From Helicobacter pylori (lineage in GTDB: Bacteria > Campylobacterota > Campylobacteria > Campylobacterales > Helicobacteraceae), in the NCBI RefSeq assembly GCF_016755635.1, contig NZ_CP051500.1:1240001-1304000 (forward strand): 64,000 bases of DNA. The letters are read 5' to 3'. A program made the position numbers and the translations under genes. Below, piece by piece: positions 24,695-32,962 of the stretch. Position 1 is the first letter of the stretch, and each line of letters starts with the position of its first letter. Under the pieces are notes generated by a model. That model searched no databases. It was not told the origin of the DNA and saw only the letters and a list, made by a program, of their open reading frames with translations.

Positions 24695-25347
24695 AAAACC
24701 TCAACCGCCTCATTTATACGGACAATCTTGAAGAAAGCTTAGAAGAGGCTGCAAGCCTTTTCAAACACCACATTAAATTCTACACCGAGATCATTGAAAA
24801 AGACAAAAAGGTGATCAAAACTTTTAACAAGGACTTTAAAATAGAGCATGCCAAAGAAGTCCTATCCAAAGCCAACCTCAAACACAGCGAATTAAACGCT
24901 TTTTTAATCGCCGCTCCTAGCTATGGCATAGAAGCCCAAAACGCGCTTTTAAAAATCTTAGAAGAACCCCCGAATAATGTTTGTTTTATCATGTTCGCTA
25001 AAAGCCCAAACCATGTTTTAGCCACCATTAAATCCCGCCTAATCAAAGAAGACAAACGCCAAAAAATCCCCCTAAAACCTTTAGATTTGGATTTATCAAG
25101 GCTGGATTTGAAAGATATTTACGCGTTTTTAAAAAATTTAGACAAAGAAAATTTTGATTCCAGAGAAAATCAGAGGGAAAGGATTGAAAGCCTGTTAGAG
25201 AGCGTTAACAGGCATAAGATCCCCTTAAACGAGCAAGAATTGCAAGCCTTTGATTTAGCGATCAAGGCTAACAGCTCTTATTACAAGCTCAGCTATAATC
25301 TTTTACCCCTGCTTTTAAGCCTTTTATCTAAAAAGAAAACGCCATGA
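24691..25347 (+). CDS. holB: DNA polymerase III subunit delta'
   Basis: A 218-residue short delta' protein of the clamp loader. The conserved block AQNALLKILEEPPNNVCFIM near residues 84-103 corresponds to the sensor-containing AAA+ core, followed by HVLATIKSRL (SRC-like motif as KSR). The N-terminal P-loop region is reduced, as in other Helicobacter delta'. It overlaps hobA and folP by 4 bases each. Confidence 0.88.
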   Translation: MKNLNRLIYTDNLEESLEEAASLFKHHIKFYTEIIEKDKKVIKTFNKDFKIEHAKEVLSKANLKHSELNAFLIAAPSYGIEAQNALLKILEEPPNNVCFIMFAKSPNHVLATIKSRLIKEDKRQKIPLKPLDLDLSRLDLKDIYAFLKNLDKENFDSRENQRERIESLLESVNRHKIPLNEQELQAFDLAIKANSSYYKLSYNLLPLLLSLLSKKKTP

Positions 25348-26486
25348 TTGTAAAACGCCTTAACCCTGATGCGCTCAAAAGCGCTTTACAAAAAATAGGC
25401 CCAGAAAAGATCGCGCAAGATCGTATGCATCAAAAAGGCGTTAGCTTTGTTTTTGAAATCCAACACCTGCCCTTAAGCGCAACGCTCATTTTAAAACAAG
25501 AGGCCATAAGCGTTGGGGGCGATTTTGCCACGCCAAGAGATTGTATTTTAGCCAAAGAGCCTTTTTATGATGGGGTGTTGGTTGTGAGCGCTAGCCAATT
25601 AGAACGCCTTATTATTAAGTGCCATTCCCAACCCTTTGGGCTTAAACATTTAGCGCAAGAATTAAAAAGCCACCTCAAAGCCCCTAAGCCTAACGCCCCA
25701 CAGATCATGGCAATCTTGAATCTCACGCCGGATAGTTTCTATGAAAAGAGCCGGTTTAGTAGCAAAAAAGCGCTTGAAGAAATCTATCAATGGCTAGAAA
25801 AGGGTATCACGCTCATTGATATAGGCGCGGCCAGTTCAAGGCCAGAGAGTGAAATCATTGATCCAAAAATAGAGCAAGATCGCTTAAAAGAAATTTTATT
25901 AGAAATCAAATCCCAAAAACTCTACCAATGCGCTCAATTCAGCATAGACACCTACCATGCCACAACCGCCCAAATGGCTTTGGAGCATCATTTTTCCATC
26001 CTTAATGATGTGAGCGGTTTTAATAGTGCTGCAATGCTAGAAGTCGCAAAAGATTACAAGCCCACTTGCATTTTAATGCATACTCAAAAAACCCCCAAAG
26101 ACATGCAAGAAAATGTTTTTTACCACAATTTATTTGATGAAATGGATCGCTTTTTTAAGGAAAAACTAGAGGTTTTAGAAAAATACGCGCTACAAGATAT
26201 TATTTTAGATATTGGGTTTGGATTCGCTAAATTAAAAGAGCATAATTTAGCCTTAATCAAGCATTTAAGCCACTTTCTCAAATTCAAAAAACCCTTATTG
26301 GTGGGAGCGAGTCGTAAAAACACGATCGGGCTTATCACTGGGCGTGAAGTTCAAGACCGGCTCGCCGGCACTTTGAGTTTGCATTTAATGGCGTTGCAAA
26401 ATGGAGCGAGTATTTTAAGAGTGCATGACATTGATGAGCATATAGATTTAATCAAAGTGTTTAAGAGTTTGGAAGAAGCGGATTGA
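25344..26486 (+). CDS. folP: Dihydropteroate synthase with N-terminal extension
   Basis: A 380-residue protein. The DHPS core starts near residue 118: IMAILNLTPDSFYEKS, then LIDIGAASSRPESE near 155, DVSGF near 220 and LLVGASRKNTIG near 320. All are typical of the enzyme condensing p-aminobenzoate with the pterin diphosphate, the sulfonamide target. The first ~115 residues (MIVKRLNPDALKSALQKIG) are extra compared with most bacterial FolP. It ends the nudH-to-folP run. Confidence 0.94.
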   Translation: MIVKRLNPDALKSALQKIGPEKIAQDRMHQKGVSFVFEIQHLPLSATLILKQEAISVGGDFATPRDCILAKEPFYDGVLVVSASQLERLIIKCHSQPFGLKHLAQELKSHLKAPKPNAPQIMAILNLTPDSFYEKSRFSSKKALEEIYQWLEKGITLIDIGAASSRPESEIIDPKIEQDRLKEILLEIKSQKLYQCAQFSIDTYHATTAQMALEHHFSILNDVSGFNSAAMLEVAKDYKPTCILMHTQKTPKDMQENVFYHNLFDEMDRFFKEKLEVLEKYALQDIILDIGFGFAKLKEHNLALIKHLSHFLKFKKPLLVGASRKNTIGLITGREVQDRLAGTLSLHLMALQNGASILRVHDIDEHIDLIKVFKSLEEAD

Positions 26487-26524
26487 ACCAAAATTTTTAG
26501 CTTTGATCCCACTAGGCGTTGGTC

Positions 26525-26550
26525 ATCATCAAAACGCTATTTTTGATGAT
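26525..26550. terminator. Bidirectional terminator between folP and the sigma-54-type gene
   Basis: ATCATCAAAA (26525-26534) and TTTTGATGAT (26541-26550) form a perfect 10-bp stem with loop CGCTAT, centred between convergent gene ends at 26486 and 26574. Confidence 0.7.
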
Positions 26551-26573
26551 CAATCCTTGATTAACCCTAATCT

Positions 26574-27035
26574 TTAAAGAATCACATCCATCGTTGAAGG
26601 GTTGTTGTAAGCGTTTTGGTAGCGTTGCAAAAAATCGTTGTGGTTGGTGGCGTTAAAGGTTTGAAAGGCTTTTTTGTGCAAGCCATTTATCGGTTGTTTG
26701 GGGGCGTTTTCCACTTCTTTAGAGAATTTCCCGTTATAAAAATCCGTCAAACTATAGAGCGACTGGGCGGCAAGGCGTTTTTGGCTCTCATCCATTCCGG
26801 CCGTGGCCCTTAAAAAAGCCTCATACTCTCTATCGCTCATCAATTCTAAAACCAAAAAGCCGTAAGTCTCTCGCTTGTCAGGGTTAAAGGGGAGGTTTTC
26901 TGTTGGAGCGTCCTTTTTTTCTCGCTCTATTTTTTCTGTGCTTTCAATAGGAGCTAGGTCTTCTTTAGGAGCGTTTTTAGCGTTTAAAAACCCGTAGAGG
27001 TTAGAATCAAACTGATTGATAGAAGAAACAGCCAT
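26574..27035 (-). CDS. Conserved Helicobacter protein behind a sigma-54 promoter (probably flagellar regulon)
   Basis: 153 residues, soluble, no signal peptide. It is rich in charged residues with a conserved-looking core FLVLELMSDREYEAFLRATA (near 62-81) and QSLYSLTDFYNGKF. The N-terminal third is low-complexity (PIESTEKIEREKKDAPTE). I cannot assign a biochemical function. A good sigma-54 promoter stands 40-50 bases upstream, and I recall the H. pylori orthologue among RpoN-dependent middle flagellar genes, so a role in flagellar assembly is likely. AGGAAA Shine-Dalgarno before the ATG. Confidence 0.7.
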   Translation of the reverse strand: MAVSSINQFDSNLYGFLNAKNAPKEDLAPIESTEKIEREKKDAPTENLPFNPDKRETYGFLVLELMSDREYEAFLRATAGMDESQKRLAAQSLYSLTDFYNGKFSKEVENAPKQPINGLHKKAFQTFNATNHNDFLQRYQNAYNNPSTMDVIL

Positions 27036-27072
27036 GCGAATTTCCTAAAATTGAATTTTACGCTAATGTTAA

Positions 27073-27087
27073 GCAAAATCCATTCCC
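27073..27087 (-). promoter_or_regulatory. Sigma-54 (RpoN) promoter
   Basis: On the minus strand GGGAATGGATTTTGC has GG (27085-27086) and GC (27073-27074) separated by exactly 10 bases, with TTTTGC at the -12 element. This matches the -24/-12 consensus. It points to the gene starting at 27035. Confidence 0.75.
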
Positions 27088-27225
27088 TAATGAGACTCAT
27101 AAAATTTAAAAAGCTTAAAAGAGTTTTCTAATAGTGGCGTTCAAACCCTTTAAAAAGGGTCTAGGAGTTTATTTTCAAAAAGGATTCGTGTTTTTATGTT
27201 TTCATATTTCTATAAGGAGTTTGAA

Positions 27226-27246
27226 ATGCTGAAGCTTCTAGAATGA
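27226..27246 (+). CDS. Possible 6-codon leader ORF (MLKLLE)
   Basis: ATG CTG AAG CTT CTA GAA TGA, with AAGGAG 6 bases upstream. Half the codons are leucine. Its end lies within the palindrome TCTAGAATGATTCTAGA. Its Shine-Dalgarno region AGGAGTTT is complementary to AAACTCCT at 27268-27275. Translation is unproven. Confidence 0.25.
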   Translation: MLKLLE

Positions 27247-27355
27247 TTCTAGATAAAACAAAAGGTAAAACTCCTAGAACATTGTTATAACATGATTTTA
27301 CCAATCAATGCAACTTTTATGTTTTTAGAGCTTAAAAACTTTAAGTCTTAATTAG

Positions 27356-27390
27356 AGATTTTAGGTTAAACTACCCTAAAAATCTTTAAT
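27356..27390 (+). terminator. Terminator-like hairpin before the DMT permease
   Basis: AGATTTTAGG (27356-27365) pairs with CCTAAAAATCT (27375-27385), one bulged A, followed by TTTAAT. It ends about 17 bases before the permease ATG, where an attenuator would be expected. Confidence 0.4.
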
Positions 27391-27406
27391 CTAATGAGCA
27401 AAAAGC

Positions 27407-28315
27407 ATGCGTAATACCATTTTATTTGGCGTTTCAATGATACTCTTGGCGAATTTATGCTTTGGGATCATGAGCGCGTTTGTTAAAATCACAGCGGATT
27501 ATTTTTCCCCTATGGAGAATGTGTTTTACCGCTCCATTACCATGACGCTTTTGCTCTTGCTTATTTATCCTTTCAAACCCTACCGCTTAAAAAGCTACAA
27601 ACAAGGCGGTTTTAAAAAGCTCGCTTTTAGGGTCGTTGTGGGGGGCTTGGCCATGTTAGCGTTTTTTTATAATATTGAAAAAATTTCGCTCGCTACAGCG
27701 ACGGCTTTCTCGCAATGCGCGCCTATTTATACGGTGCTTCTTTCCCCTTTTCTTTTGAAAGAAAAACTCAAAAGAAGCGCGTTAATTTCTGCATGCATCG
27801 GGATAGTGGGGGTGGTGTTGATCTCCGATCCTAGCGTGGAAAATGTGGGGCCGGTTGAAATTCTTATGGGCATATTGAGCGGGATCTTTGTGTCTTTAGC
27901 GTATATCACTTTAAGGGATTTGAGGGAATATTACGACAAACAAGCCGTGATTTTAGCGTTCGCTTTTGGCATGAGCCTTCTTGGATTAATAGGCATGTTT
28001 ATTGATATTCCTTTTTTATCCACAGGCATTCATATCCCTAGAAAAGAAGACATTTTGTGGATTTCTTTAATAGGGGTTAGCGGGACTTTAGGGCAGTATT
28101 TCTTAACTTATGCTTACATGAACGCTCCTGCTGGGATCATTGCCCCCATTGAATACACCCGCATTGTTTGGGGGCTGTTGTTTGGGCTGTATTTAGGCGA
28201 TACATTTTTGGATCTTAAAAGCTCTTTAGGGGTGGCTTTGATCTTATGTTCAGGCTTACTCATTGCCTTGCCCGCTCTTTTAAAAGAATTAAAAAATTTT
28301 AAATCATGCAACTAA
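27407..28315 (+). CDS. DMT/EamA-family permease
   Basis: A 302-residue integral membrane protein with about ten hydrophobic segments in two EamA repeats. The first holds ANLCFGIMSAFVKITADYF and ATATAFSQCAPIYTVLLSPF; the second LGQYFLTYAYMNAPAGIIAP and IEYTRIVWGLLFG. Members export amino acids, nucleotides or other metabolites; the substrate is not inferable. It overlaps the next gene by 10 bases. Confidence 0.85.
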   Translation: MRNTILFGVSMILLANLCFGIMSAFVKITADYFSPMENVFYRSITMTLLLLLIYPFKPYRLKSYKQGGFKKLAFRVVVGGLAMLAFFYNIEKISLATATAFSQCAPIYTVLLSPFLLKEKLKRSALISACIGIVGVVLISDPSVENVGPVEILMGILSGIFVSLAYITLRDLREYYDKQAVILAFAFGMSLLGLIGMFIDIPFLSTGIHIPRKEDILWISLIGVSGTLGQYFLTYAYMNAPAGIIAPIEYTRIVWGLLFGLYLGDTFLDLKSSLGVALILCSGLLIALPALLKELKNFKSCN

Positions 28316-29553
28316 GCCCCCTACAAAGCGCACTGTTATATTTCCGTTACTTTATTTATCCGGAAAAAAAAACAAGGAGCTTTGATTTAAGCGATTTAAT
28401 TTTTATCATCATGGCTTTTTTAGTCCTAGCTTTGGGGCTGTTGATGAGCGAAGAAATTTCTATCAGCTACAATGAAGCGAAAGACTTTTTTTATAGCGAT
28501 GTGTGGTTTGTTCAAATCGCTCAAAAAAGCACTGAAATTTTAGGTCAAAACGATTTGGCTTTGAGATTGCCTTTTTTGATCGCTCATATCATTAACATGT
28601 TTTTATTTTATTTGATAGGGCGAAAGATCTTAAAAAAGCCTAAAGACGCCCTTTATGTGGTATTGACTTACGCTTTATTGCCTGGAGTGAATCTCTTTGC
28701 GATTTTATTGGCTAAAAGCGTGCTGGTGTTAAACCTTGGGCTTTTGATTAGCTATTTATATATCAAAACCCAAAAAATCCCTTATTTAACCCTTAGCGCT
28801 TGCGCGTTTTTAGACGGCGCGTTTATCCCGCTTTTACTAGGGGTTTTTACCTACGCTTTAAGAAGACGCTATTTTAAGAGCGCGATCTTTATTTTGGTGG
28901 TTTTAATTGTGAATACCGCTCTTTTTAGCGGGAGTTTCAATAAGGGCTTGCCTAGCGGGTATTTTATAGACACATGCTTAGAACTCATGCTTTTATACTC
29001 GCCCTTATTGTTCCTCTACTACCCTTATACGCTCTATAAAGCCCTTTTGGATAAAAAGCCATCGTTACTGGCCTTTATGAGCGCGAGCGGTTGGCTTTTC
29101 CCTTTGCTTTTGAGCATGCGCCAAGAGATAGATTTAAAAACTTTCGCCCCCTTAGCGTTAATCGGCCTACCCTTGTTCATTAAAAGCGTTTTGAATAGCC
29201 TTAGGGTGCGTTTAAAGGAATTTAGGGGGCAGTATTATTTGCGCGTTTTTAGTTTGTATCTTTTAATGCTCACTGAAACGCTTTTTTTATGGGGGAGTAA
29301 AATTTCTGGCGCTAATGAAAAATTATTAAACCGGCATTTCTTAGCCAAAGAAGTCGCTACAGCCTTGCAATTAAGGGGCATTCATCAAATCCGCACTAAC
29401 GATAAACAACTCGCTTTAAGGCTCCAATTCTATGGCATTAAAGAAGGGGGGAGGTTAAGACTGATCAACACTAAAATTTCTAAAAAACGCCCTGATATTG
29501 AAATCATCTACGCTGATAAAATTCTACAATCCTATAGTTTGGTGCGCCATTAA
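28306..29553 (+). CDS. Polytopic membrane protein, PMT/ArnT-like glycosyltransferase
   Basis: 415 residues with around ten membrane segments. The region EEISISYNEAKDFFYS, then LRLPFLIAHIINMFLFYLIG, follows the layout of the PMT_2/GT83 family (acidic residue in the first periplasmic loop, then AxRLPs). The C-terminal ~60 residues (VATALQLRGIHQIRTNDKQL) form a small soluble domain. Such enzymes transfer sugars from polyprenyl phosphate to lipid A or proteins. No catalytic proof is visible; overlap with the DMT permease suggests co-expression. Confidence 0.65.
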   Translation: MQLSPLQSALLYFRYFIYPEKKTRSFDLSDLIFIIMAFLVLALGLLMSEEISISYNEAKDFFYSDVWFVQIAQKSTEILGQNDLALRLPFLIAHIINMFLFYLIGRKILKKPKDALYVVLTYALLPGVNLFAILLAKSVLVLNLGLLISYLYIKTQKIPYLTLSACAFLDGAFIPLLLGVFTYALRRRYFKSAIFILVVLIVNTALFSGSFNKGLPSGYFIDTCLELMLLYSPLLFLYYPYTLYKALLDKKPSLLAFMSASGWLFPLLLSMRQEIDLKTFAPLALIGLPLFIKSVLNSLRVRLKEFRGQYYLRVFSLYLLMLTETLFLWGSKISGANEKLLNRHFLAKEVATALQLRGIHQIRTNDKQLALRLQFYGIKEGGRLRLINTKISKKRPDIEIIYADKILQSYSLVRH

Positions 29554-29631
29554 ACCCATTCTTTAAAAAGCATTTTATCTAAAGAATGATAAAATACACT
29601 CCAAAAATAAATAAAATATGCGAGAAAAATC

Positions 29632-30183
29632 ATGAGACTCAAACTAACCCATATAAGCCATATAAGCCATAAGATTGCCAACGACTTTATCCATTCAAAG
29701 CTATTAGAATTAAAAGCCCCTAGAGAATTATTGTGTGAATTGATAGAAGGGATTTTGGAAAAAAGCGTTAAAAAAGAAAACGCCATAGATGAGCAAGCCA
29801 GAGAGCTTTTAGAAGAAAACACCGATGAGATAGAATTCATGCGGATGGATGAAAGGCAGCTTTTTTGGATGATTAAAAGACAGATCGCTCAAAAAGAGGG
29901 CTTTCATTTGTTTTGGGAAGAAAGGTGTAACGATTTGTCGCACCAGATTTTGAATAAAATCTTAGATGAAGATTTGATCATGTTTAGCGTGTCTGAAAAT
30001 TTGATAAGAAACTTGATTTACAAATCCATTGACACCTATTCTAAAGCGTATGAAAGCATTGAAAATGAAGTGCATGAAAAAATCAAGCATTACAAACGCA
30101 AACTCCCCGTAGGGAGCGATGAATACGAGTTGGTGTTTGAAAGGCTCTATGAAGAAGAATTAAGACGCAAGGGCTTTTTATAA
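29632..30183 (+). CDS. DUF507 family protein
   Basis: A 183-residue, mainly helical soluble protein matching DUF507: MRLKLTHISHISHKIANDF at the start, ERQLFWMIKRQIAQKEGF near the middle, and KLPVGSDEYELVFERLYEEE then LRRKGFL at the end. Function unknown. Its stop codon overlaps the carA ATG (TAATG), so the two are translationally coupled. Confidence 0.82.
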   Translation: MRLKLTHISHISHKIANDFIHSKLLELKAPRELLCELIEGILEKSVKKENAIDEQARELLEENTDEIEFMRMDERQLFWMIKRQIAQKEGFHLFWEERCNDLSHQILNKILDEDLIMFSVSENLIRNLIYKSIDTYSKAYESIENEVHEKIKHYKRKLPVGSDEYELVFERLYEEELRRKGFL

Positions 30184-31310
30184 TGGTCTCTCTCTATTTA
30201 GAAAACGGGCTTTTTTTAAAAGCACAAAGTTTTGGGGCTAGCGGCACGCAAGTGGGCGAGCTTGTTTTTAACACTTCTATGAGCGGCTATCAAGAAGTCA
30301 TTAGCGACCCTAGCTATAAGGGGCAATTTGTGGTTTTTAGCATGCCTGAAATTGGGGTTGTGGGCGCTAATTCTAAAGATGATGAATCCTTTTTTTCATG
30401 CGCAGGGGTTTTAGCGCGCCATTACAACGAATTTTTTTCTAATTCAAGGGCGGATTCTAGCTTGAGTGCTTATTTGAAAAAGCGCGGCGTTTTAGGGATT
30501 AGTGGGGTTGATACCAGGAGTTTGATCAAAACCTTACGCCATCATGGGTGCTTGATGATGGTCGCTTCCACGATAGAGCATGACAAAAACAAGCTTGAAG
30601 AGGTTTTAAAAAACGCCCCTAGAATCTCTCACTCCCCCCTAGTGTCTAGCGTTTCCACGCCAAAAATCATCACGCACCAGCGCGCTACTTTTGATTTCAA
30701 AACCCTAGATTACAAGCCTTTTGATGAAAAAACCTCTCATAAAATTATCGCGGTGTTAGATTTTGGGGCTAAGGGCAATATTTTAAACGAGCTTCAAAAT
30801 GTGGGGTTAAAAGCCCTTATTTACCCGCACCACACTAAAGCTAGCGAGCTGATTAAAGCCTATGAAAAAAAAGAAATTAGCGGGATTTTCCTTTCTAACG
30901 GCCCCGGCGATCCTTTGAGCTTGCAGCAAGAAATTGGAGAAATCAAGCAACTCATTGACGCTAAAATCCCCATGTTTGGCATTTGCTTAGGGCATCAATT
31001 GCTCTCTATCGCACAAGGCTACCCTACTTACAAGCTCAAATTTGGCCATCATGGGAGCAACCACCCCGTTAAAAACCTAAAAACAAACGCCGTGGAAATC
31101 ACCGCGCAAAACCACAACTACTGCGTCCCTGAAGCAATTGAAGAAATCGCTATCATCACGCACCGCAATCTTTTTGACAACACCATTGAAGGCGTGCGCT
31201 ATAAAAACGCTCCCATTATTTCTGTCCAGCACCACCCAGAAAGCAGCCCCGGCCCCAAAGAGAGCCATTATATTTTTAAGGAATTTGTGGAATTGTTAAA
31301 GGATTTTTAG
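30183..31310 (+). CDS. carA: Carbamoyl-phosphate synthase small subunit
   Basis: 375 residues. The N-terminal CPSase small-chain domain includes ELVFNTSMSGYQEVISDPSY. The C-terminal class I glutamine amidotransferase contains LSNGPGDP (near 236), the nucleophile Cys in MFGICLGHQLLSIA (near 267) and HHPESSPGP (near 349) with the catalytic His and Glu. It supplies ammonia to CarB, which is not in this window, for pyrimidine and arginine synthesis. Confidence 0.96.
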   Translation: MVSLYLENGLFLKAQSFGASGTQVGELVFNTSMSGYQEVISDPSYKGQFVVFSMPEIGVVGANSKDDESFFSCAGVLARHYNEFFSNSRADSSLSAYLKKRGVLGISGVDTRSLIKTLRHHGCLMMVASTIEHDKNKLEEVLKNAPRISHSPLVSSVSTPKIITHQRATFDFKTLDYKPFDEKTSHKIIAVLDFGAKGNILNELQNVGLKALIYPHHTKASELIKAYEKKEISGIFLSNGPGDPLSLQQEIGEIKQLIDAKIPMFGICLGHQLLSIAQGYPTYKLKFGHHGSNHPVKNLKTNAVEITAQNHNYCVPEAIEEIAIITHRNLFDNTIEGVRYKNAPIISVQHHPESSPGPKESHYIFKEFVELLKDF

Positions 31311-31323
31311 GGGTTTTTAAAGT

Positions 31324-31349
31324 AGCGCTTATAGAGGCTGAAAAGCGCT
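31324..31349 (+). terminator. Possible carA terminator
   Basis: AGCGCTT (31324-31330) and AAGCGCT (31343-31349) form a 7-bp stem with a 12-base loop; no T run follows directly. Confidence 0.4.
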
Positions 31350-31425
31350 TTAAAAATAGATTTAAATCTTTTTATCAAAAAATCTCGCATTTACTCTAAA
31401 TTAGTTTTCTTGCAATAGCATTCTC

Positions 31426-31452
31426 TCGCAATAATTATTATTGTTATTGCGA
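31426..31452 (+). promoter_or_regulatory. Operator-like inverted repeat upstream of amiF
   Basis: TCGCAATAA (31426-31434) and TTATTGCGA (31444-31452) form a perfect 9-bp inverted repeat, 24 bases before the amiF ATG. Overlapping it, CAATAATTATTATTG (31429-31443) matches the H. pylori Fur-box core AATAATnATTATT. It could be a binding site or an mRNA hairpin. Confidence 0.5.
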
Positions 31453-31475
31453 CAAAACTTTTAGAAGGAGTTATT

Positions 31476-32480
31476 ATGGGAAGTATCGGTAGTATGGGCA
31501 AACCTATTGAAGGGTTTTTAGTGGCAGCCATTCAGTTTCCTGTGCCAATTGTCAATAGCCGTAAGGACATTGATCACAACATTGAAAGCATTATCAGAAC
31601 CTTGCATGCGACTAAAGCGGGGTATCCGGGAGTGGAGCTTATCATTTTCCCCGAATACAGCACGCAAGGCTTGAATACCGCTAAGTGGCTTAGCGAAGAG
31701 TTTTTATTAGACGTCCCGGGTAAAGAGACGGAAGCTTACGCTCAAGCGTGTAAAGAGGCGAAAGTTTATGGTGTTTTTTCAATCATGGAACGCAATCCTG
31801 ATTCTAACAAAAACCCCTACAACACCGCCATTATCATTGATCCGCAAGGTAAAATCATTTTAAAATACCGCAAGCTATTCCCATGGAATCCCATTGAGCC
31901 ATGGTATCCTGGGGATTTAGGAATGCCTGTGTGCGAGGGTCCGGGCGGATCAAAATTAGCCGTGTGCATTTGCCATGACGGCATGATTCCAGAACTCGCT
32001 AGAGAAGCAGCCTATAAAGGGTGCAATGTGTATATCCGCATTTCAGGCTATAGCACTCAAGTCAATGATCAATGGATTTTGACCAACCGCTCCAACGCAT
32101 GGCACAATTTGATGTATACCGTGAGCGTGAATTTAGCCGGCTATGACAATGTCTTTTACTATTTTGGCGAGGGGCAAATCTGTAACTTTGACGGCACGAC
32201 TCTTGTTCAAGGGCACCGCAACCCTTGGGAGATTGTAACCGGGGAAATCTATCCTAAAATGGCAGACAACGCCCGCTTAAGCTGGGGCTTAGAAAACAAC
32301 ATTTACAACCTAGGCCATAGAGGGTATGTGGCTAAACCGGGCGGAGAACATGACGCAGGCTTAACCTACATCAAAGACTTAGCGGCCGGTAAATACAAAT
32401 TGCCTTGGGAAGATCACATGAAAATCAAAGATGGCTCTATTTATGGCTACCCTACCACCGGTGGGCGTTTTGGGAAATAA
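31476..32480 (+). CDS. amiF: Formamidase
   Basis: A 334-residue nitrilase-superfamily enzyme hydrolysing formamide to formate and ammonia, an acid-resistance ammonia source besides urease. The catalytic triad is visible: Glu in [10 protein letters not shown] (near residue 60), Lys in [10 protein letters not shown] (near 133) and Cys in [18 protein letters not shown] (near 166). Length and start ([20 protein letters not shown]) match H. pylori AmiF rather than the aliphatic amidase AmiE. Shine-Dalgarno AGAAGGAG. A strong hairpin terminator follows. Confidence 0.96.
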   Translation: MGSIGSMGKPIEGFLVAAIQFPVPIVNSRKDIDHNIESIIRTLHATKAGYPGVELIIFPEYSTQGLNTAKWLSEEFLLDVPGKETEAYAQACKEAKVYGVFSIMERNPDSNKNPYNTAIIIDPQGKIILKYRKLFPWNPIEPWYPGDLGMPVCEGPGGSKLAVCICHDGMIPELAREAAYKGCNVYIRISGYSTQVNDQWILTNRSNAWHNLMYTVSVNLAGYDNVFYYFGEGQICNFDGTTLVQGHRNPWEIVTGEIYPKMADNARLSWGLENNIYNLGHRGYVAKPGGEHDAGLTYIKDLAAGKYKLPWEDHMKIKDGSIYGYPTTGGRFGK

Positions 32481-32500
32481 TCCCTAACCTTGTATTTTTG

Positions 32501-32530
32501 CTAGAACCTGTTTTTAAAGGTTCTAGTTTC
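32501..32530 (+). terminator. Intrinsic terminator of amiF
   Basis: CTAGAACCT (32501-32509) and AGGTTCTAG (32518-32526) form a perfect 9-bp stem with an 8-base loop, followed by TTTC, 20 bases past the amiF stop. Confidence 0.8.
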
Positions 32531-32559
32531 TCCCCTATTTTAATTTTTTCAATCAATTT

Positions 32560-32825
32560 TTACGAATGGTCTTCTATCGCAGAGCATGTAAGACGACCCA
32601 TAATAAGCACGAGCGACCAAAAAAGCGCATAGCCTATGCAAAACCATGTTATTTTTGATAAAGACCACCACCACATTGCGGCTGATAGAGTGCTAAAATC
32701 CATAATAATGCCATAGCCACAATAGATCATTCCCGCTAAACATGCCAATTTATGAGCATGGTAGTAAGCGCTAATCCCAAAACCACCACCAAGATTGATA
32801 AAAGAATACGAGACCAAGACCCCAT
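32560..32825 (-). pseudogene. Small membrane-protein gene broken by a one-base deletion
   Basis: The properly initiated frame (ATG at 32823-32825 after AAGGAG) reads MGSWSRILLSILVVVLG and then runs to a TAG after 29 codons. A second frame reads on coherently, ISAYYHAHKLACLAGMIYCG and so on to IEDHS, ending at 32560. One extra G in the GGG at 32776-32778 would join them into an 88-residue protein with three hydrophobic segments. The gene has the same promoter repeat as the next one. Function unknown. Alternatively the TTG-initiated 85-codon frame is used, but it lacks a Shine-Dalgarno. Confidence 0.6.
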
Positions 32826-32834
32826 GACAACTCC

Positions 32835-32893
32835 TTAAACATCAAATGCTAGAGTATATCGTTTTTTTTTGTTTGTCAAGGGGGTTTATCAGT
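32835..32893 (-). repeat. Promoter-containing direct repeat, copy 1
   Basis: 59 bases almost identical to 33452-33509. On the minus strand it contains TTGACA, an A9 run and TATACT before the start of the broken small gene. It differs from copy 2 chiefly by one extra A in the homopolymer. Confidence 0.85.
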
Positions 32894-32962
32894 TAGATAG
32901 AGTGTTTTTAACGCTTATCTTTTAGGAATAAGCCAAAAACATTGCTTTTTATCATGAACCAA

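Larger units (their letters stand above)
27036..27406. other. Structured leader region upstream of the DMT permease
   Basis: A 370-base interval. Besides the sigma-54 promoter on the minus strand, it holds a hairpin ACCCTTTAAAAAGGGT (27145-27160), inverted arms TCTAGGAGTTT (27160-27170) and AAACTCCTAGA (27268-27278), a 6-codon ORF with AAGGAG, a 17-base palindrome (27237-27253), and a terminator-like hairpin just before the permease start. Confidence 0.5.

Noticed and set aside
27145..27300. AapA/IsoA-type toxin-antitoxin locus
   Set aside because: The anti-Shine-Dalgarno pairing is reminiscent, but the only ORF has six codons and does not resemble the ~30-residue AapA peptides.
32736..32825. 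A genuine 29-residue peptide MGSWSRILLSILVVVLG...
   Set aside because: It could be made, but the immediate coherent continuation in the next frame favours a frameshifted 88-residue gene.
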